Shown: positions 37,763-51,538, counted from the first letter of the stretch. The stretch: 64,000 bases of DNA from Mangifera indica (GCF_011075055.1 NW_025401140.1:62001-126000), one strand, 5' to 3'. Numbers and translations are program-made. Notes: generated from the letters alone by a model not told the origin.

Positions 37763-39212
37763 CTAAAAATATATATTAATTCATTAAATTACACTACTGA
37801 AGGAAACTGAATGATTATTATTAAATTAACCACGTTGTGATGGATGGGATATTCCCTACTTTAGTGGTATGTTTGTTCTTACAACTAGAGAGCTGAGAAG
37901 AGATGCCCTAAAAATACAAAAACGAATATCTTACCAAATTCATAAATTAGAATTTGCACAGATTTAACATAACACAATTTCTCCAAATCACTACAATAAT
38001 CAAATATGCATGAACTATATAGCTAGAAAGATATAACCAATAAATTAATAATAATTTAAAATTTCTAATGTTAAAAATAAAAATAAATTAGAATGGAATT
38101 GGCTTCCCTGGACGTTCCACATGCAATGATTCTAACTCCTTTATAGTTTTTTATTTGTATTATTTTAATTCTAAACAATTAAAAATTCTCATGTGGATAT
38201 TAAACAATTGAAATTAAACAACGCCACCCTTTATAGTTTTTTATTAGTATAATTAAAAATTCTCATGGGACCCACAAATTAACATTTTAAATTAACTGTA
38301 AATTATGCTAAACTACATAATCTGACCCACAAAATAAGTAAATTGCTAAATGTTTTATATATGAAAAAGGACAAATATTGCTACATTATGCTAAAACTAC
38401 ATATTCTAACCCACAGGAAAAAAAAATCGTTGATCATATAATTAATCTAAGCCACAAGAAAAAAACTCTGAAAATATATATTATTACATTTATTATAACG
38501 AAACCTAACCTGTCTTCCTGCCATTATGTTGTAAGTATCGATATCCGATGAAACTATTTGATGGATTTTTCGCTGAACCAGAAAATTACCCGAACCAAGC
38601 AACTAAACAATTTGGTGGGAAATATGGATGCAAGCAAGCAAAAACATTACTGGGGAAAAATTGAAAACACATGCATATATATATATCCAATAAAGCAAAA
38701 CACATTCCACGGAATTTTGTTGAATTATTGAGGGAGCTGGATTGAATTATTGATGCAAAAAATTCAACTATGTCAGGAATGAATAATCAAAAAATGCTTT
38801 TGAACAAATCTATGCACAACAGTTCTCAGAAGAATTATTAAAGGTGAGAAAAGGGTGCAAAAAAAGAAAAAACCGTCGGCAACATTTATTTTATAATGCA
38901 AAAAGGGCTGGCATTTACATAAAAAAACAAAAAAGGTTGGCCCCGCCAACCCTCCTGCTTTTTATACTTAATCATATTATTTCACAATGGTGGGGGGCCT
39001 GCGCAAAATCCATGCCAAATGTGTTTGCAGCATTATTTCACAACGGTGGGGGGCCTGCGCAAAATCCATGCCAAATTTCTTTATAGCAGCCGCATGCGAA
39101 TATTGCAGAGGAATAATCGCAGAGGAATAATTGCAGAGAATACACAGTCTGGCAGGGATGCACTGATCGAATAATATCACGTGCTACTATTTGTAATATC
39201 CAACATGGTAAC
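37763..39212. other. Spacer between the two MULE genes
   Basis: Carries presumed 5' exon or leader DNA of the Ulp1 gene near 37800-37915, AT-rich sequence, a GGTTGGCCCCGCCAACC hairpin at 38936-38952, and a direct duplication of about 45 bp at 38983-39027 and 39041-39083 (both contain GGTGGGGGGCCTGCGCAAAA). Confidence 0.6.
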
Positions 39213-41833
39213 CTAGTCGACCGTATGGGTTGCACCATCAGTACGACGACCTCGAGTTCGTGTGTTACTGGGTGTGCGGTATGAGCTAACCACAGGCATT
39301 GGTGCTGGACTCGGACATCTCAAACGAGTATGACCAGGTTGGTGACATCAACTACAGTATTGTTGTCGAACTTCTTCTCCTTGTGAAGGTCTTCTTGCAT
39401 AACTGGAAGGGCAACCAGACCTTCGTTGCTCCATCACAGGAGGAAAAATCACAGGCAAATTTGATGGTGCCCAAGTTGATTGATCCCCTAGTGGATTAAT
39501 ATCTTCCTCGTATACCCTACGTAAATATTCAGTAGAGTAGTATGTACTGACCCAGCCTACACAGTCTGATAGGTTATTATACCTTGCGATAGCAGCAGCG
39601 TGTGCACATGGAATCTGGGATCGTTGAAATTTTCCACAATCACACGTTCGATATAGAAGATTCACGATGAAAACTTGTTGGCGTGAGTCATGAACTTCGT
39701 ATTGTTGCATGTTGATTGGTTTAACAATCATGTTGGCAAATTTGAACACATGTCGAGCAAGCTTGTCCTCAGCCCATGGTGTTAACGGGTGAGATCTCTG
39801 ACCTGCAAAAAAACAACTAAAATAAATGGGGTGAAAAAATGGAAACATCATAATAAATTTGAGTCATACGCACCAGCCATGTTTCGCCTATTGAAAAACC
39901 AATGTTGTAGCGTGCTTCGAAGAAACTCTACCAATATAGTGATAGGCAAAGCACGAGCAGTCCGTGTTAAAGCATTGAAGGACTCAGCAATATTGGTCGT
40001 CATAATATTGTACCGCCATCCTCCAAAGTGCGCACGTGCCCATCTGTCATACCCAATGTCGGTCAAATAGGTTGTTGCAGCGGGATTTACTCTAGCAATT
40101 CTATTCATAGCGGCTTGAAAGTCCGTGAGACGATATGCCTTAGCAGCTCTCCAAAATAGTCCTTCAATATGTTTAGTATTTTTAAACTGCGAACGCATGT
40201 TACCCTTGATATGGAAATTACAAAACCCATGACGAGCGTGAGGCATTACGTTTGCGACCGCCGCAATTATTGAATGATGACGATCAGAAATAATAGCCAA
40301 ATCCGGCAAATCACCAATGCACATGCGAAGGTACGTCAAAAACGGCGTCCATGTATCTAGTCCCTCTTTGTGCCCAATACCGAATGCAAGTGGGTAAATT
40401 TGATTATTACCGTCCTTGGCAACAGCAATGAAAAGAGACCCAAGATACTTTCCTTTTAAGTGTGAAGCATCAATGCATATCACCGGACGACAGAATTGTT
40501 GGAACCCTCGTATAGAACACCCCATACACATGAAAAAAAACTTGAACCTATTTTCCAGATCGACATCAATACGTGCCATAGTTCCTGGGTTCTTAAGCTC
40601 CAAATTATGACAGTACTCACGTAATATACTGAAAGACTCTTCCGGAGATCCTCGTAATGCATTTATTGCATATGTTTTGGCACGTCATGCTTGCGTGTAT
40701 GATATGTCAATCCGATACCTATCTGCCATGTCTGAAATAATTTCCTTTGGTCGATAAATACGATCAACCACGAACATGGACTTAAGTATGTTACCTAACG
40801 ATTCGGCACCTGCTTGTCTGTGATGTGGCAATATTTGATCTCGCGGACAAGTGTGGGTCTCATCCATACGTCGTAAGACCCAATAGTCTCCGTCTTGCTC
40901 TCTCGTTGCTCGTGCCCACCATTTACATTGTGGGTGTACGCACTTAAGCTCGTACCGTATGTTATCGGAGTGGCCAACCTTCCACTGAATTCCGGTCTCC
41001 AAGGCATACGTTCGAAATAGTGCTCTCAATTCAGCCTTGGAGTTATAAAAACCCATTATTTGCAAACGATTGCCCCTTTGTGTTGCCCGGTTAGTAATAC
41101 CTGTATTCTCAACATCAACAGCAGGCTCAGGAACCCATTGAAATGGATTTGGATTATGGATGTTACTTGAATATGCTCCAATATTCATAAAGCCATGACG
41201 TCTTGTGCTACATTCAGCCTCATTGTAGCAAGGATGACTTTGACTTCTGCCAGCGTCTTGGCTCGGAACACCGTATATGTCGTCACCAAACCCCGAGAAA
41301 TCTTCGTCTTTATCATCATCATCATCCTCCTCCTCCTCCTCCTCCTCCTCTTCCTCTCCATTACCTTCTACATTATAATCCTCATCCATGTTCTCGTCAT
41401 TATCATCATCAACACCATAATTCCCTCCAAACTCTTGAAAACTTTATGGATGTGCCCACTCATCTGTCGGTTGATTTGACCGTTCTTCATCAGGAACATC
41501 TTCGCCTTGTTGATTGGCCCTTCCGTTAATTTGACTCTCGGTAACAAAAAGTTTTGTGTAACCTTGTGAACCTCTTGCTACAACCATCAAAAACTCCACA
41601 TCATCATCGTCTACAATCTCCATTGGACCTATATCACCTACTGTAAATACACGCACAATTGACTGTCTTTGATCGAGTCTTAGACGAGAGCTGATTCTTC
41701 CAATGAATCCATCAAAATCAACATTTGGGTCAATACAAATCCCTCTCTCATTCCCACCAATATATCTTGTGACATTATCATCACCTTCAACCCATTGGCC
41801 TCCATATCGAATCTTAAATGCAGCTTTTTCCAT
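39213..41833 (-). pseudogene. MURA-type Mutator transposase, two exons, three premature stops
   Basis: Exons 41833-39874 and 39802-39213 (intron 39873-39803) join in frame to 850 codons. Domain order: an N-terminal PB1-like block (MEKAAFKIRYGGQWV), an acidic run, the MuDR N-terminal domain (FYNSKAELRALF to HTCPRD), the MULE transposase domain with catalytic residues in ICIDASHLKG, LAIISDRHHS and NIAESFNAL, a C-x2-H (CNFH) motif, a SWIM finger (CDCGKFQRSQIPCAHA) and a C-terminal CCHC knuckle. In-frame stops are at 41446-41444 (TAA), 40687-40685 (TGA, at the usual Trp of YTQAW) and 39350-39348 (TGA, inside the CCHC knuckle). The DDE set itself is intact. Confidence 0.9.
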
Positions 41834-43359
41834 CCTAACTAAAAATAAACCTAAAAAACATAAAAACTCCAAATTACACTATGCTTCCATTTTTTCAAAT
41901 TAAGCCCCAAATGCAGTACCAATGGCATCAAACTTCATATATACATATTTAACTATCTTATCATCAACTGATGCACAAAAATTTATTAAGGCAAAACATG
42001 AAAAAATAGACAGTGGCAATTTCGTAATATATTATCTAACTCCCTGTCAATACAAGGAAAACAACACATCATGCAATAGAAGAAAACAGGAAAAAACAAG
42101 CATAAAAAATAAATAAATTGCTTACAATAGAGGAAAACAGGAAAAATTAAATAAATTCAGTGGGACATATTTGGTGGCAATTTTGTAATATATTTTCTAA
42201 CTCCCTGTCAATACAAGTCACAACACATCATGCAATAAAAGAAGACAGGAAAAAACAAGTATAAAAAGTAAAGAAATTACGTGCAATAGACGAAAACAGG
42301 GAAAAATTAAATAAATTAAGTGGGGATGAACAGGTTGGCGGAAACGCCAAGGGTTGGCGTTTCGCCAACCCTTGGCGATTCCGCCAACCTGTTCATCATT
42401 AAACTGGAATTTTTTTTCAGCTATATTTTGGTATTTTATAGCTATCACAACAACATTAAACAATAATAACAACTTTAAACAATAGAAACAACATGAAATA
42501 ATAGCATTAAACAATCTAACAACATGAAATCATAATAAAATTAAATTTTACATGAACATGAAAACACCATAATTATTTAAGTTTAAGCTATTTATAAAGA
42601 AAACAAATAACATAAAGGGTTAAGTCAACACTAACCTGGACGTGGATGACTTTGCTATGAATTTTTTGCAGCAGGTGTTTATTCTCTTAATAAATTTATC
42701 AATGTTCGTTTCTCCCTCCCTTATGTCCATTTTGAATCTTTTATAATAGATTCTCACAGGTTTTATTGTTCAATCACATGTCTTATTCCTACCATTAATA
42801 CTAATATTTTAGTTTCATGCTGCTGGGATTCTTTCCTCATATTACAGAGATTCTCTGCATGGGTCACTTCATGAGCATCAATCATTTAATTATACTAAAA
42901 TATAATTTAATATTCCAATTAAAAATATAATAATATATATTCTTATATAATATTATAATAATAAGAATTCTTCAGAATATATATAATATATAATAACTTA
43001 TTATATATATTATATTATATATAAAATTAAATAATATTATTATTTATTATTATATATTATAATTATAATATTAATATAATAATAATATATACATATAAGG
43101 GTTGGCGTTGGCAACTCCAACTCTTATACATATATTAAAGAAAATATTTTATATATTAATATATAATATAATTATAATATTTTAATTAAAAATATAATAT
43201 AAATAAGATAATATAATATATTATATATAATATATATTATCTATAATATAATATATAATTATAATTATATATTATAATATATTAAATATAATATATTATA
43301 TATATTAATATATAATATAATTATATATATATAATTATTTAATTATATATATATAAGTC
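41834..43359. other. 5' flank of MURA and inner edge of right MULE arm
   Basis: No further gene. Two related segments, about 41995-42120 and 42160-42310, form a diverged direct duplication (TCTAACTCCCTGTCAATACAAG in both). A large GC-rich palindrome sits at 42328-42395. From about 42880 the sequence becomes almost pure A/T, with a weak module at 43098-43125. Confidence 0.6.
42328..42395. repeat. GC-rich palindrome inside the MULE
   Basis: Reads GATGAACAGGTTGGCGGAAA... and folds onto its reverse, ending ...CGCCAACCTGTTCATC. It is built from the same GGTTGGCG/CGCCAACC words as the hairpins in the terminal arms but lies near the inner edge of the right arm and upstream of MURA. Confidence 0.85.
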
Positions 43360-44973
43360 ATGGGTTGGCGGAATCGCCAACCTTTGGCGTACGCCAAGGG
43401 TTGGCGATTCCGCCAACCCTGGCAAAAAAATTTATTAATATAATATTATATATATTATATTAATATATATAATATTATATATTATAATATATAATTATTA
43501 ATACTAGAATATCTTTAATATTATAATAATATATAATAATATATTTTAATATTAATATACTATTATAATAAAATAATAATTATAATAATATAAATAATAT
43601 ATTATTATAATATTCTAATTAAAATATAATATAATATATCATATATTAATATAAATATATAATATAATTATATATATATATAATTAAAAAATTATATATA
43701 TATAAAAATCATGTTTTGCTTTATAAAGGGTGGGCCCACCCTACATTAATGCTGCAGGCCAATTTCCCCTTCTCGCCAACCCAGAGTCCTTTTACATATA
43801 TTTTATAAAATATAAAATTATATTATAATATAATATTATATATTATATATATAATATATATAACCAGGGGTTGGCGATGCCGCCAAACCCTGGTAATATA
43901 TATTATATATATAATAATAATATTATAATTATATATTAATATAACATTATTATATATAATATAATATATAAAATATTATAATTTATATAATTAATTTTTA
44001 ATATTATTATAATATTTTATAATATATAAAATATATTATATTATATATAATATTATATATTTTATAATATATTACATATTTTATATAATAAAATTTATAT
44101 AATTATAAATATTATATTATAATATAATATAATATATACAAAATTGCCCAGAATTTTCTAGAAAGATATTATATAATATAATATATGTATATATTATTTG
44201 TCATTATATATAATATATAATATATTTTATTTTATTTCATAAAAGGGTGTGTATTTCAATGCTAGAATATATTAATATATATATAATATTATAAATATTA
44301 ATATATTAATATAATATTATATATATTATATTAATATATATAATATTATATATTATAATATATAATTATTAATACTAGAATATCTTTAATATTATAATAA
44401 TATATTTTAATATTAATATACTATTATAATAAAATAATAATTATAATAATATAAATAAAATATTATTATAATATTCTAATTAAAATATAATATAATATAT
44501 CATATATTAATATAAATATATAATATAATTATATATATATATAAATCATGCTTTGCTTTATAAAGGGTGGGCCCACCCTACATTAATGCTGCAGGCCAAT
44601 TTCCCCTTCTCGCCAACCCAGACTCCTTTTACATATATTTTATAAAATATAAAATTATATTATAATATAATATTATATATTATATATATAATATATATAA
44701 CCAGGGGTTGGCGACATCGCCAACCCTTGGCGACGCTAAGGGTTGGCTATGCCGCCAACCCCTGGTAATAATTATATATAATATATTTTATATATATTAT
44801 ATTATATATGTAATATTATATTATAATAATATTATTTAAATTATAATATATTATATATTATATTAATATATTATTATATGATAATATTATAGTATATAAT
44901 ATATAATTATATAATATAATTATATTATTCTAATTAAAATATTATATAATATATCATATATTAATATATAATA

Positions 44974-45056
<83 letters not shown>

Positions 45057-45614
45057 ATAATTATATATATATAAAAATCATGTTTTGCTTTATAAAAGGT
45101 GGGCCCACCCTACATTAATGCTACAGGCCAATTTCCCTTATTGCCAACCCAGACTGCTTTTACATATATTTTATAAAATATAAAATTATATTATAATATA
45201 ATATTTATAATTATATAAATTTTATTATATAAAATAAGTAATATATTATAATAATATATAATTATAAAATATATAATATAATATATTTTATATATTATAT
45301 AATATAATATTTTATATATTATATAATATTATATTATAAAATATTATAATAATATTAAAAATTAATTATATAAATTATAATATTTATATATTATATTAAT
45401 ATAATAATATTATATTAATATATAATTATAATATTTTAATATAATATTATTATTATATATATAATATATATTACAGAGAGAATTTATGCATGAAAGATTG
45501 AAGAGGGGTATTTTGGGGAAGGTGAGTACTGTTGTGGTATATTTGTGAAAGCTTTAGCATAGGTGACAATTTTGTATACACGGAATAAAAAAGTGCTAAA
45601 AATTTCAATTTCCC
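43360..45614 (-). repeat. Right terminal inverted arm of the large MULE
   Basis: Inverted partner of 31464-33310. Hairpins at about 43363-43425, 43863-43893 and 44702-44766, and the TGGGCCCACC block at about 43731, 44567 and 45099. Module spacing differs from the left arm, and the arm contains extra copies, so it has been rearranged. A pure (AT)n tract of about 75 bp lies at 44974-45048. Confidence 0.8.
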
Positions 45615-45623
45615 TATTTATAA

Positions 45624-48600
45624 AGGTGTCAAGGGGACAGCTTGACCCAAGCTCCCTTTTTTCCCGACCCACGGAGGCACGGAGTGCACTGTTACAGGTT
45701 GTGTCCTGAGCTGTGATGTCGGCTAGCGGATTGACCTGGTCTCACAATTTTTTAAAAATTCTATTAATTATTTAAAAAATTTTAATAATGATTTATTAGT
45801 GCATAGAGAATCCAAATAATTAGTATGAAAAATCTAAAAATATTTATTAATATTATGGAGAATTATAATAAATTATTATTAATATTATGGGAAAGGCAAA
45901 AGATTAATGTAGAGAATCTAAATTTATTAATTATTAATATTATGAGAAAAACCAAAAAATTAGTTTGAAAAATCCAAAAAACGTAACAAAAAAAATAATA
46001 TATAAAATATAAAAAATATATATATAAAATTAACAAGCCAATCTTACCCATAAGGCTCACTACTATGTAGACATTGGTCTGACAAGGCCTGTTGACACAA
46101 TAGGCAACACCAAAGCCGACAAGACACAATCCACTGCCACCTTTAGGACATTCAAAGTGCCAAATTTTAATATTAGCCCAATCTAGCCGAGATAATTTAA
46201 ACAATTATATCGTTCAATTTCACGATAATAAGTTAGTCATTCTGCATGTAGTATTATTACTCATTTTTTATAATCGGGTTTAGAGAAAAGATCTAACAAT
46301 TTTTAATGTGACCCGTTAATTTAAAACAATACAAGATGATAAAAAATACAGACAATATTGAGTTTTTCTTTATACAAAATTTAGTTCAGGTTAGCACAAC
46401 ATAATTTGAAACTAAATCACATTATATTAAAATTGATAGAAAGTCAATCCAAACTAACATGAATGTCTATAAAAATGTCACCATATGTTAAGAGCTTATT
46501 GAAGAGATGTTAAAGAACAAGTATAAGTTACAATTTGTTGATTTTTACTTTATTTTTTGAATAGTAAGAATTAAATTTAGATGCTAAGATTATTAACATA
46601 TTTTCAAAGTTAATGAAATATAATTTTTGGTGTCATTTTTAAATAAGGCAAAGTGTTATGTTAATAATTGATTGTTGTAAATCAAAGAAAAATTGAAATG
46701 CTAAAGACACATAGAACAGTAAAAACAATAGATAATTTTAAATCAATTTAAATTATGTCTAGTTAACTTAAATATAGTTTAAATCAGATTAAGATTAAAA
46801 GATTTTGATATAATTCTAATTCATATTAAATTAGGGTTAAAAATTTTTAATCAAAAACTCAAACTAACACCTATAAACATACAAACTGTCGGGTAACATA
46901 ATATTTTATATAACTCCTTGATATATTTGAGGAGAGAGTAAGAGTTTATTCAAATTTAATGTAACTTTTATAACAATAGAATATAGAATATCGACTTTAG
47001 ATTCAAAATTTTTCTTTAAAAGGTGAATAATCTATTCTTGCTTTTGTTGTTGATGTGTCCATGAGGTGATGCAGACTTATAGATACCATTATATTGATAA
47101 ATGATAATTTAATGCAATGATAGATCTAGTCTAAGTTATTTAAACTCAAATTTAAATTTAAATTGAATAAATCGAATTTACATTAACGATTATATTTATT
47201 TTTATAAACGAGTTAGATTTGAATAGACTTTAATTAAATCTAAAATAAATTGTATTTCATCATTCTCAAAAATTTTTATAAACGAGTTTGAGTCTCTTCT
47301 CATCATTCTCAAACCAAAATTTTTGAATTTAAACCTATTTTGAACGGAACTTTATTCAAGTTCAACCAATGTCGACTTTAGCTTTGATGTGGTGGAAGGT
47401 CTACATTTATAGAAATACCAACTAGTGGTAAACGCAATTACGGTTTGGGCTGACTTAGCCCATGCTCCCAGTCCATCATCACTAAAACCCAAGCCATCCT
47501 GTACGGCACTATGTCGATAAGTTGGGCTTCATAGGCCCAAATAATTCGGCCTAGGGAAGTTAATCAAAGCCAACCTGGTCCAATCATAAGGAGTATTATT
47601 TTCATTTTTAATTTTTTCTGTTTTTCTGGAAAAAATCTTTTATACATACAAACAATGACATTCGTAACTTTATGCATAAAACAGAAAACAGCTTATACCA
47701 GCTTTAAATTGGGCTTGATGGTTGTCACAAGCCCTTCTTGGGCTGAGAAAGCCCAATTATAAAGTTGAAAGTTTTATCACCTATTTTGTTGCATAAAACA
47801 GAAAAACAGCTTCTACCAGCTTTAAATTGGCCTTGATGGTTGTCATCTACAAGCCTTTCTTGGGCTGAGAAAGCCTATTTCTTAAGTTGTAAGTTTTATT
47901 ATCTATTTTGTTATAAATAAAACTACACACACATATATAAAATAAATATTAATAATAATATATTATTATATAATTAATAAATTTTAAATTTAGAATAAAA
48001 TATATATTAACAGTAACTAATGATTATGTGTCATCGTATAATTAAATGATTTAATTGTTGAGTAATATTATATATATTTATAATTAAAACTAATGGCTAC
48101 AAGTGATGATATTTTACCATATAATTAGGTTTTATTTTATTCTTCATTTAAAATTATTCAAACATTTTGTAACACGTCATCATTGTTACCCAATTGAATG
48201 GTCATTATAAGTACACATAATTTAATTGATGATTATTTATTTTATTTTTATTTTAAAAACATCTAATCATATGATGATACATCAACTATTAATATCCATT
48301 GATAGAGACATAATCAAATCAAACCGAGAAGTGCTTGGTTTGATGACATAAATGCAAAGCTTGAGTCACCAAGTTGAAAAGTTTTTAGTTAATCACAAGA
48401 CAGTAACGATTGATACAAGCTAGACACAAGTTTGGTTCAAAAAGTAAAATTTAATCCATATTATTTTTCAAAATTTTATTTGAACCCTATAACTTATTTA
48501 TTCATCAAGTATCCCCACATAGCCAGCAATAGATGAGAAGATTTTGGGGGTTAATTATAATATTCAAAACTTTTAAAGTTCAAAATGAAAAATTCTTTCT

Positions 48601-51534
48601 ATTTTAATATTACCCTTGGTTTACTCTCCCTCTTCCATCAGTATCACAATAATTCCTTTACTTCAATTTGTGGTGGTCCTCCTCGACTTTGAAGTCATTC
48701 TTGTTGATTTTCTACTCTCCAGAATTGCAACTTGTTCTCAGAAACCCTCTCCTTTTTTTTCTGTGTCCATAACATAAAAGGAAGAGTGGATCATAAATAT
48801 TCAACAAAGTTTCGATGGATATTTATTGGAACAAAGTGGGATACTTTTAATTTCCTTGAGTTGTTGATTGGTCAACAGCTACTTGTATTTTTCTAAGTTT
48901 CTATAAGTCTTTTTTGATGATGAAATTTCTTGTTACAACTGAAATACGTAATTTAGAGCTTTGCAGAGTTAGGTTACAATAATAATGGTGAGTATATTAT
49001 AAGACTCTTATGTCTGTTACAATGAGATACAAATAAAACAAGAAAACAAGTAAAGGAGGCAGATTTTAAAGTGGTTTAGCTTAATAATAAGAATGTCTAT
49101 GTCTATGGTATAGTCATTGGCTACTCCTGGTAAAGATGAACACAATAGATAATATGTGTACTTCTGTGACTGTGTGTGTATAGGTGAAAATGCCTCTTTG
49201 TTTTCCTCGGTGGTCCTAAGACTAATGAGGAGAATGCACAATCAAATTCGGATAATAAAAGGATTCATAATTCAAATTTGATTACATGGATTTATTTCTA
49301 ATTCAGTTGAACTCAAAAGGACTATTTGCAATATTAAAAATATCTCAATTTGTGAAGGTGAAAATAGTTTATTAGTTTTTCTTATTGTCACAGAAGAAAT
49401 TTTGATAAAAAATTCTGAGTTGATGTATCGTTAAGTGAAAGTTTTCTCGTTGTCTCATATTAAAAAATTTACCAGTGTCTCTTATCATCTGGCAAAAGGA
49501 TGTTCTTTTATCACCGATCTTACAATTGGTCACTATATGTAATTACTTGAACAGGTTTTCTCAAAAAGACACATCTCGGAAAGACATCTTACAAACGAGA
49601 GAATACTGTACAACATTTTCTAGGCTCTTCAGAACATTTTCTTGTATTTTCCTTTGTTTCCTGGTAATTAAATACCTTTCAAATCACTTCAAATTCAAAA
49701 CTAAGAAAATCAATAAAAGATGTCTAGGATTTTGAACTTCTATTATTAAGAAGGGCAAAATGTTAAATTGATTTGAATCACCAACATTTAAAGCACATCA
49801 ATCTTTTTTTCTACAAAAATTCCTCAATTCAAACCTTCTTCTGTGCAAATAATCATCTCATCCTGCAAAATTTTGATTCTTGGTGATTGATTCCTGTTCT
49901 GAATTTCAGTATGACTTTATATTGCCTTAATATTTGGTGGGTTCTGATTTGAATGCCATAAGATCTAGCTGGGTAGTATTCTGTGCAAGAAAACCTGCAA
50001 GATGTAACCAGCTTGAGCCGGTGCTGGGACATCTTCATTACCATCTATATTAGGGTTGGTTTTGAGTCGGATTAGAGCTTGAGCCAACTAGATTGCTCAA
50101 GTTAGGTACCATTAGACTTGAGCTCAATAACCTCTCCTCACACAAAGCTTGAGTTCGATTACAAAATTAAAACAATATAATGTTGATGTCTATATTATCA
50201 ATTACAATTAGTTAAAACAACGTTATTTTAATGTATATTGATCAAAATAATATTATTTTGACAATTTTAAAATCAAGCTTTCTTATGCTTGTGAGTCTGA
50301 CAAGTTGAAAACCCCTATACTCTAGCTTGATCTCACCTAAGAGCAACTCAATTCAAAGCAAGCTAATAATTAAACTTAAACTAACCAACTCAAATCCAAT
50401 CTTAATCATCATCATTAGGGTCCACAAATTTTCATAGCAGTCTCATAAAGTTTGGTGATAGTTGATTTTCAATAAAAATTTTTTCTGTGGCAAAATGGGC
50501 AGCTAGGGCCACTTTCACAGGTTTCTAGTTGCCAATACATTTGAGTTCAAAGCATGGAAAGGGGCAAAAGGTTTTTGAATTATGCAAGATCCAAGGCACC
50601 TGCTCACTTTGGGATTCTAAGGGGGCAAAAATATTCAGGTTGGTGAAAATTTCTTAATCAATAAAATTGGGATCTATGCTACCTTTTTATCATATTGATT
50701 TCCCCTCGGAATCTCTATGATAAAAGAAACTTCAACTTTAAGGGGTTAGATTCGATCTAAACTGTTTGAATCTGAATTAAAATTTGAATTGAATGAATTG
50801 AGTTCATGATACTGTTAGTTACTTTTTTGACTCTCTTGACACTTTAAATAGAAAAAGTTTATCAATGGGAATATAACAACATATAACCAAAAAGAATTGT
50901 GGTATCGTGATATAGTGCATATTCTTTGGAATTAACAGTAGAATCAAGTCGAGACTAACCCAAACATGATTTGGCTAAAATTTATAATGGCTAATTTAAA
51001 CTTAGATTGGTTCGATGTGGTTGGAGATGTCGTTAAATGGTTGTTGGTGGGATGAATAATATCACCGATAAGATAAATATTGTCATTGTGGGAGGATTCT
51101 ATCCAAGATGCTGAGTTGGAAACTCTTGTTTTAGAACACACAATTGTTAGGATGCAAAATTTTACAAAACAACATGTGTCAACATGTTGTTATTAAGTAA
51201 GTCAACAACCGAACCGACTCAACTAGTCGGTCTAGTTTAGGTTTTAAAACACATTAAACCAAAGAAATGAATTTCAATGAACAAGACATTCTTCCTGTTT
51301 TAAATCCTGCAGTTGGTATACAATTAATTGAGAGTTGTGATGTTTAAAGTAATATGGGCCACAAGAATAAGCAATTTTATTGCAAGATACATTAGCACAA
51401 ATCTTGAGTTGTTTTTGGAGAACAATCTCAAAATTAAAAGTCATTCTAAGTACTATATATGGGATGATCTGTATTTATGGAAGCAATGTTCTGACTAATT
51501 AATTCGTAGGTGTACATGATAGTGAAATCTAATC
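45624..51534. other. Gene-poor spacer
   Basis: No gene that I can support. A GC-richer patch lies at 45630-45750. An open frame at 45863-46204 (-) has a Cys-rich start but runs into low-complexity hydrophobic sequence. A diverged direct duplication of about 110 bp lies at 47672-47780 and 47781-47900. About 50050-50400 carries the dispersed AGCTTGAGC-type repeat. The rest is AT-rich. Confidence 0.45.
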
Positions 51535-51538
51535 TATC

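Larger units (their letters stand above)
31464..45614 (-). mobile_element. Large Ulp1-carrying Mutator-like element (KI-MULE type)
   Basis: A 14,151-bp element flanked by the perfect 9-bp direct repeat TATTTATAA at 31455-31463 and 45615-45623. Its outer ends are inverted (GGGAAATTGAAATTTTTAGC at both), with about 5 mismatches in the first 137 bp. The arms are multi-kb, extremely AT-rich and carry GC-rich hairpins. Inside, on the minus strand, are a MURA-type transposase gene and, downstream, a DUF1985-Ulp1 gene, the gene pair known from Ulp1-carrying plant MULEs. Both genes have premature stops, so this copy is probably non-autonomous now, although both ends look intact. Confidence 0.93.

Noticed and set aside
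45863..46204. Minus-strand frame with a Cys-containing start (FECPKGGSGLCL)
   Set aside because: It runs into a low-complexity Tyr/Phe/Ile tail and has no recognisable domain; kept only as spacer.
49853..50044. Minus-strand 63-codon frame
   Set aside because: No domain, no splice-compatible neighbours; probably chance.
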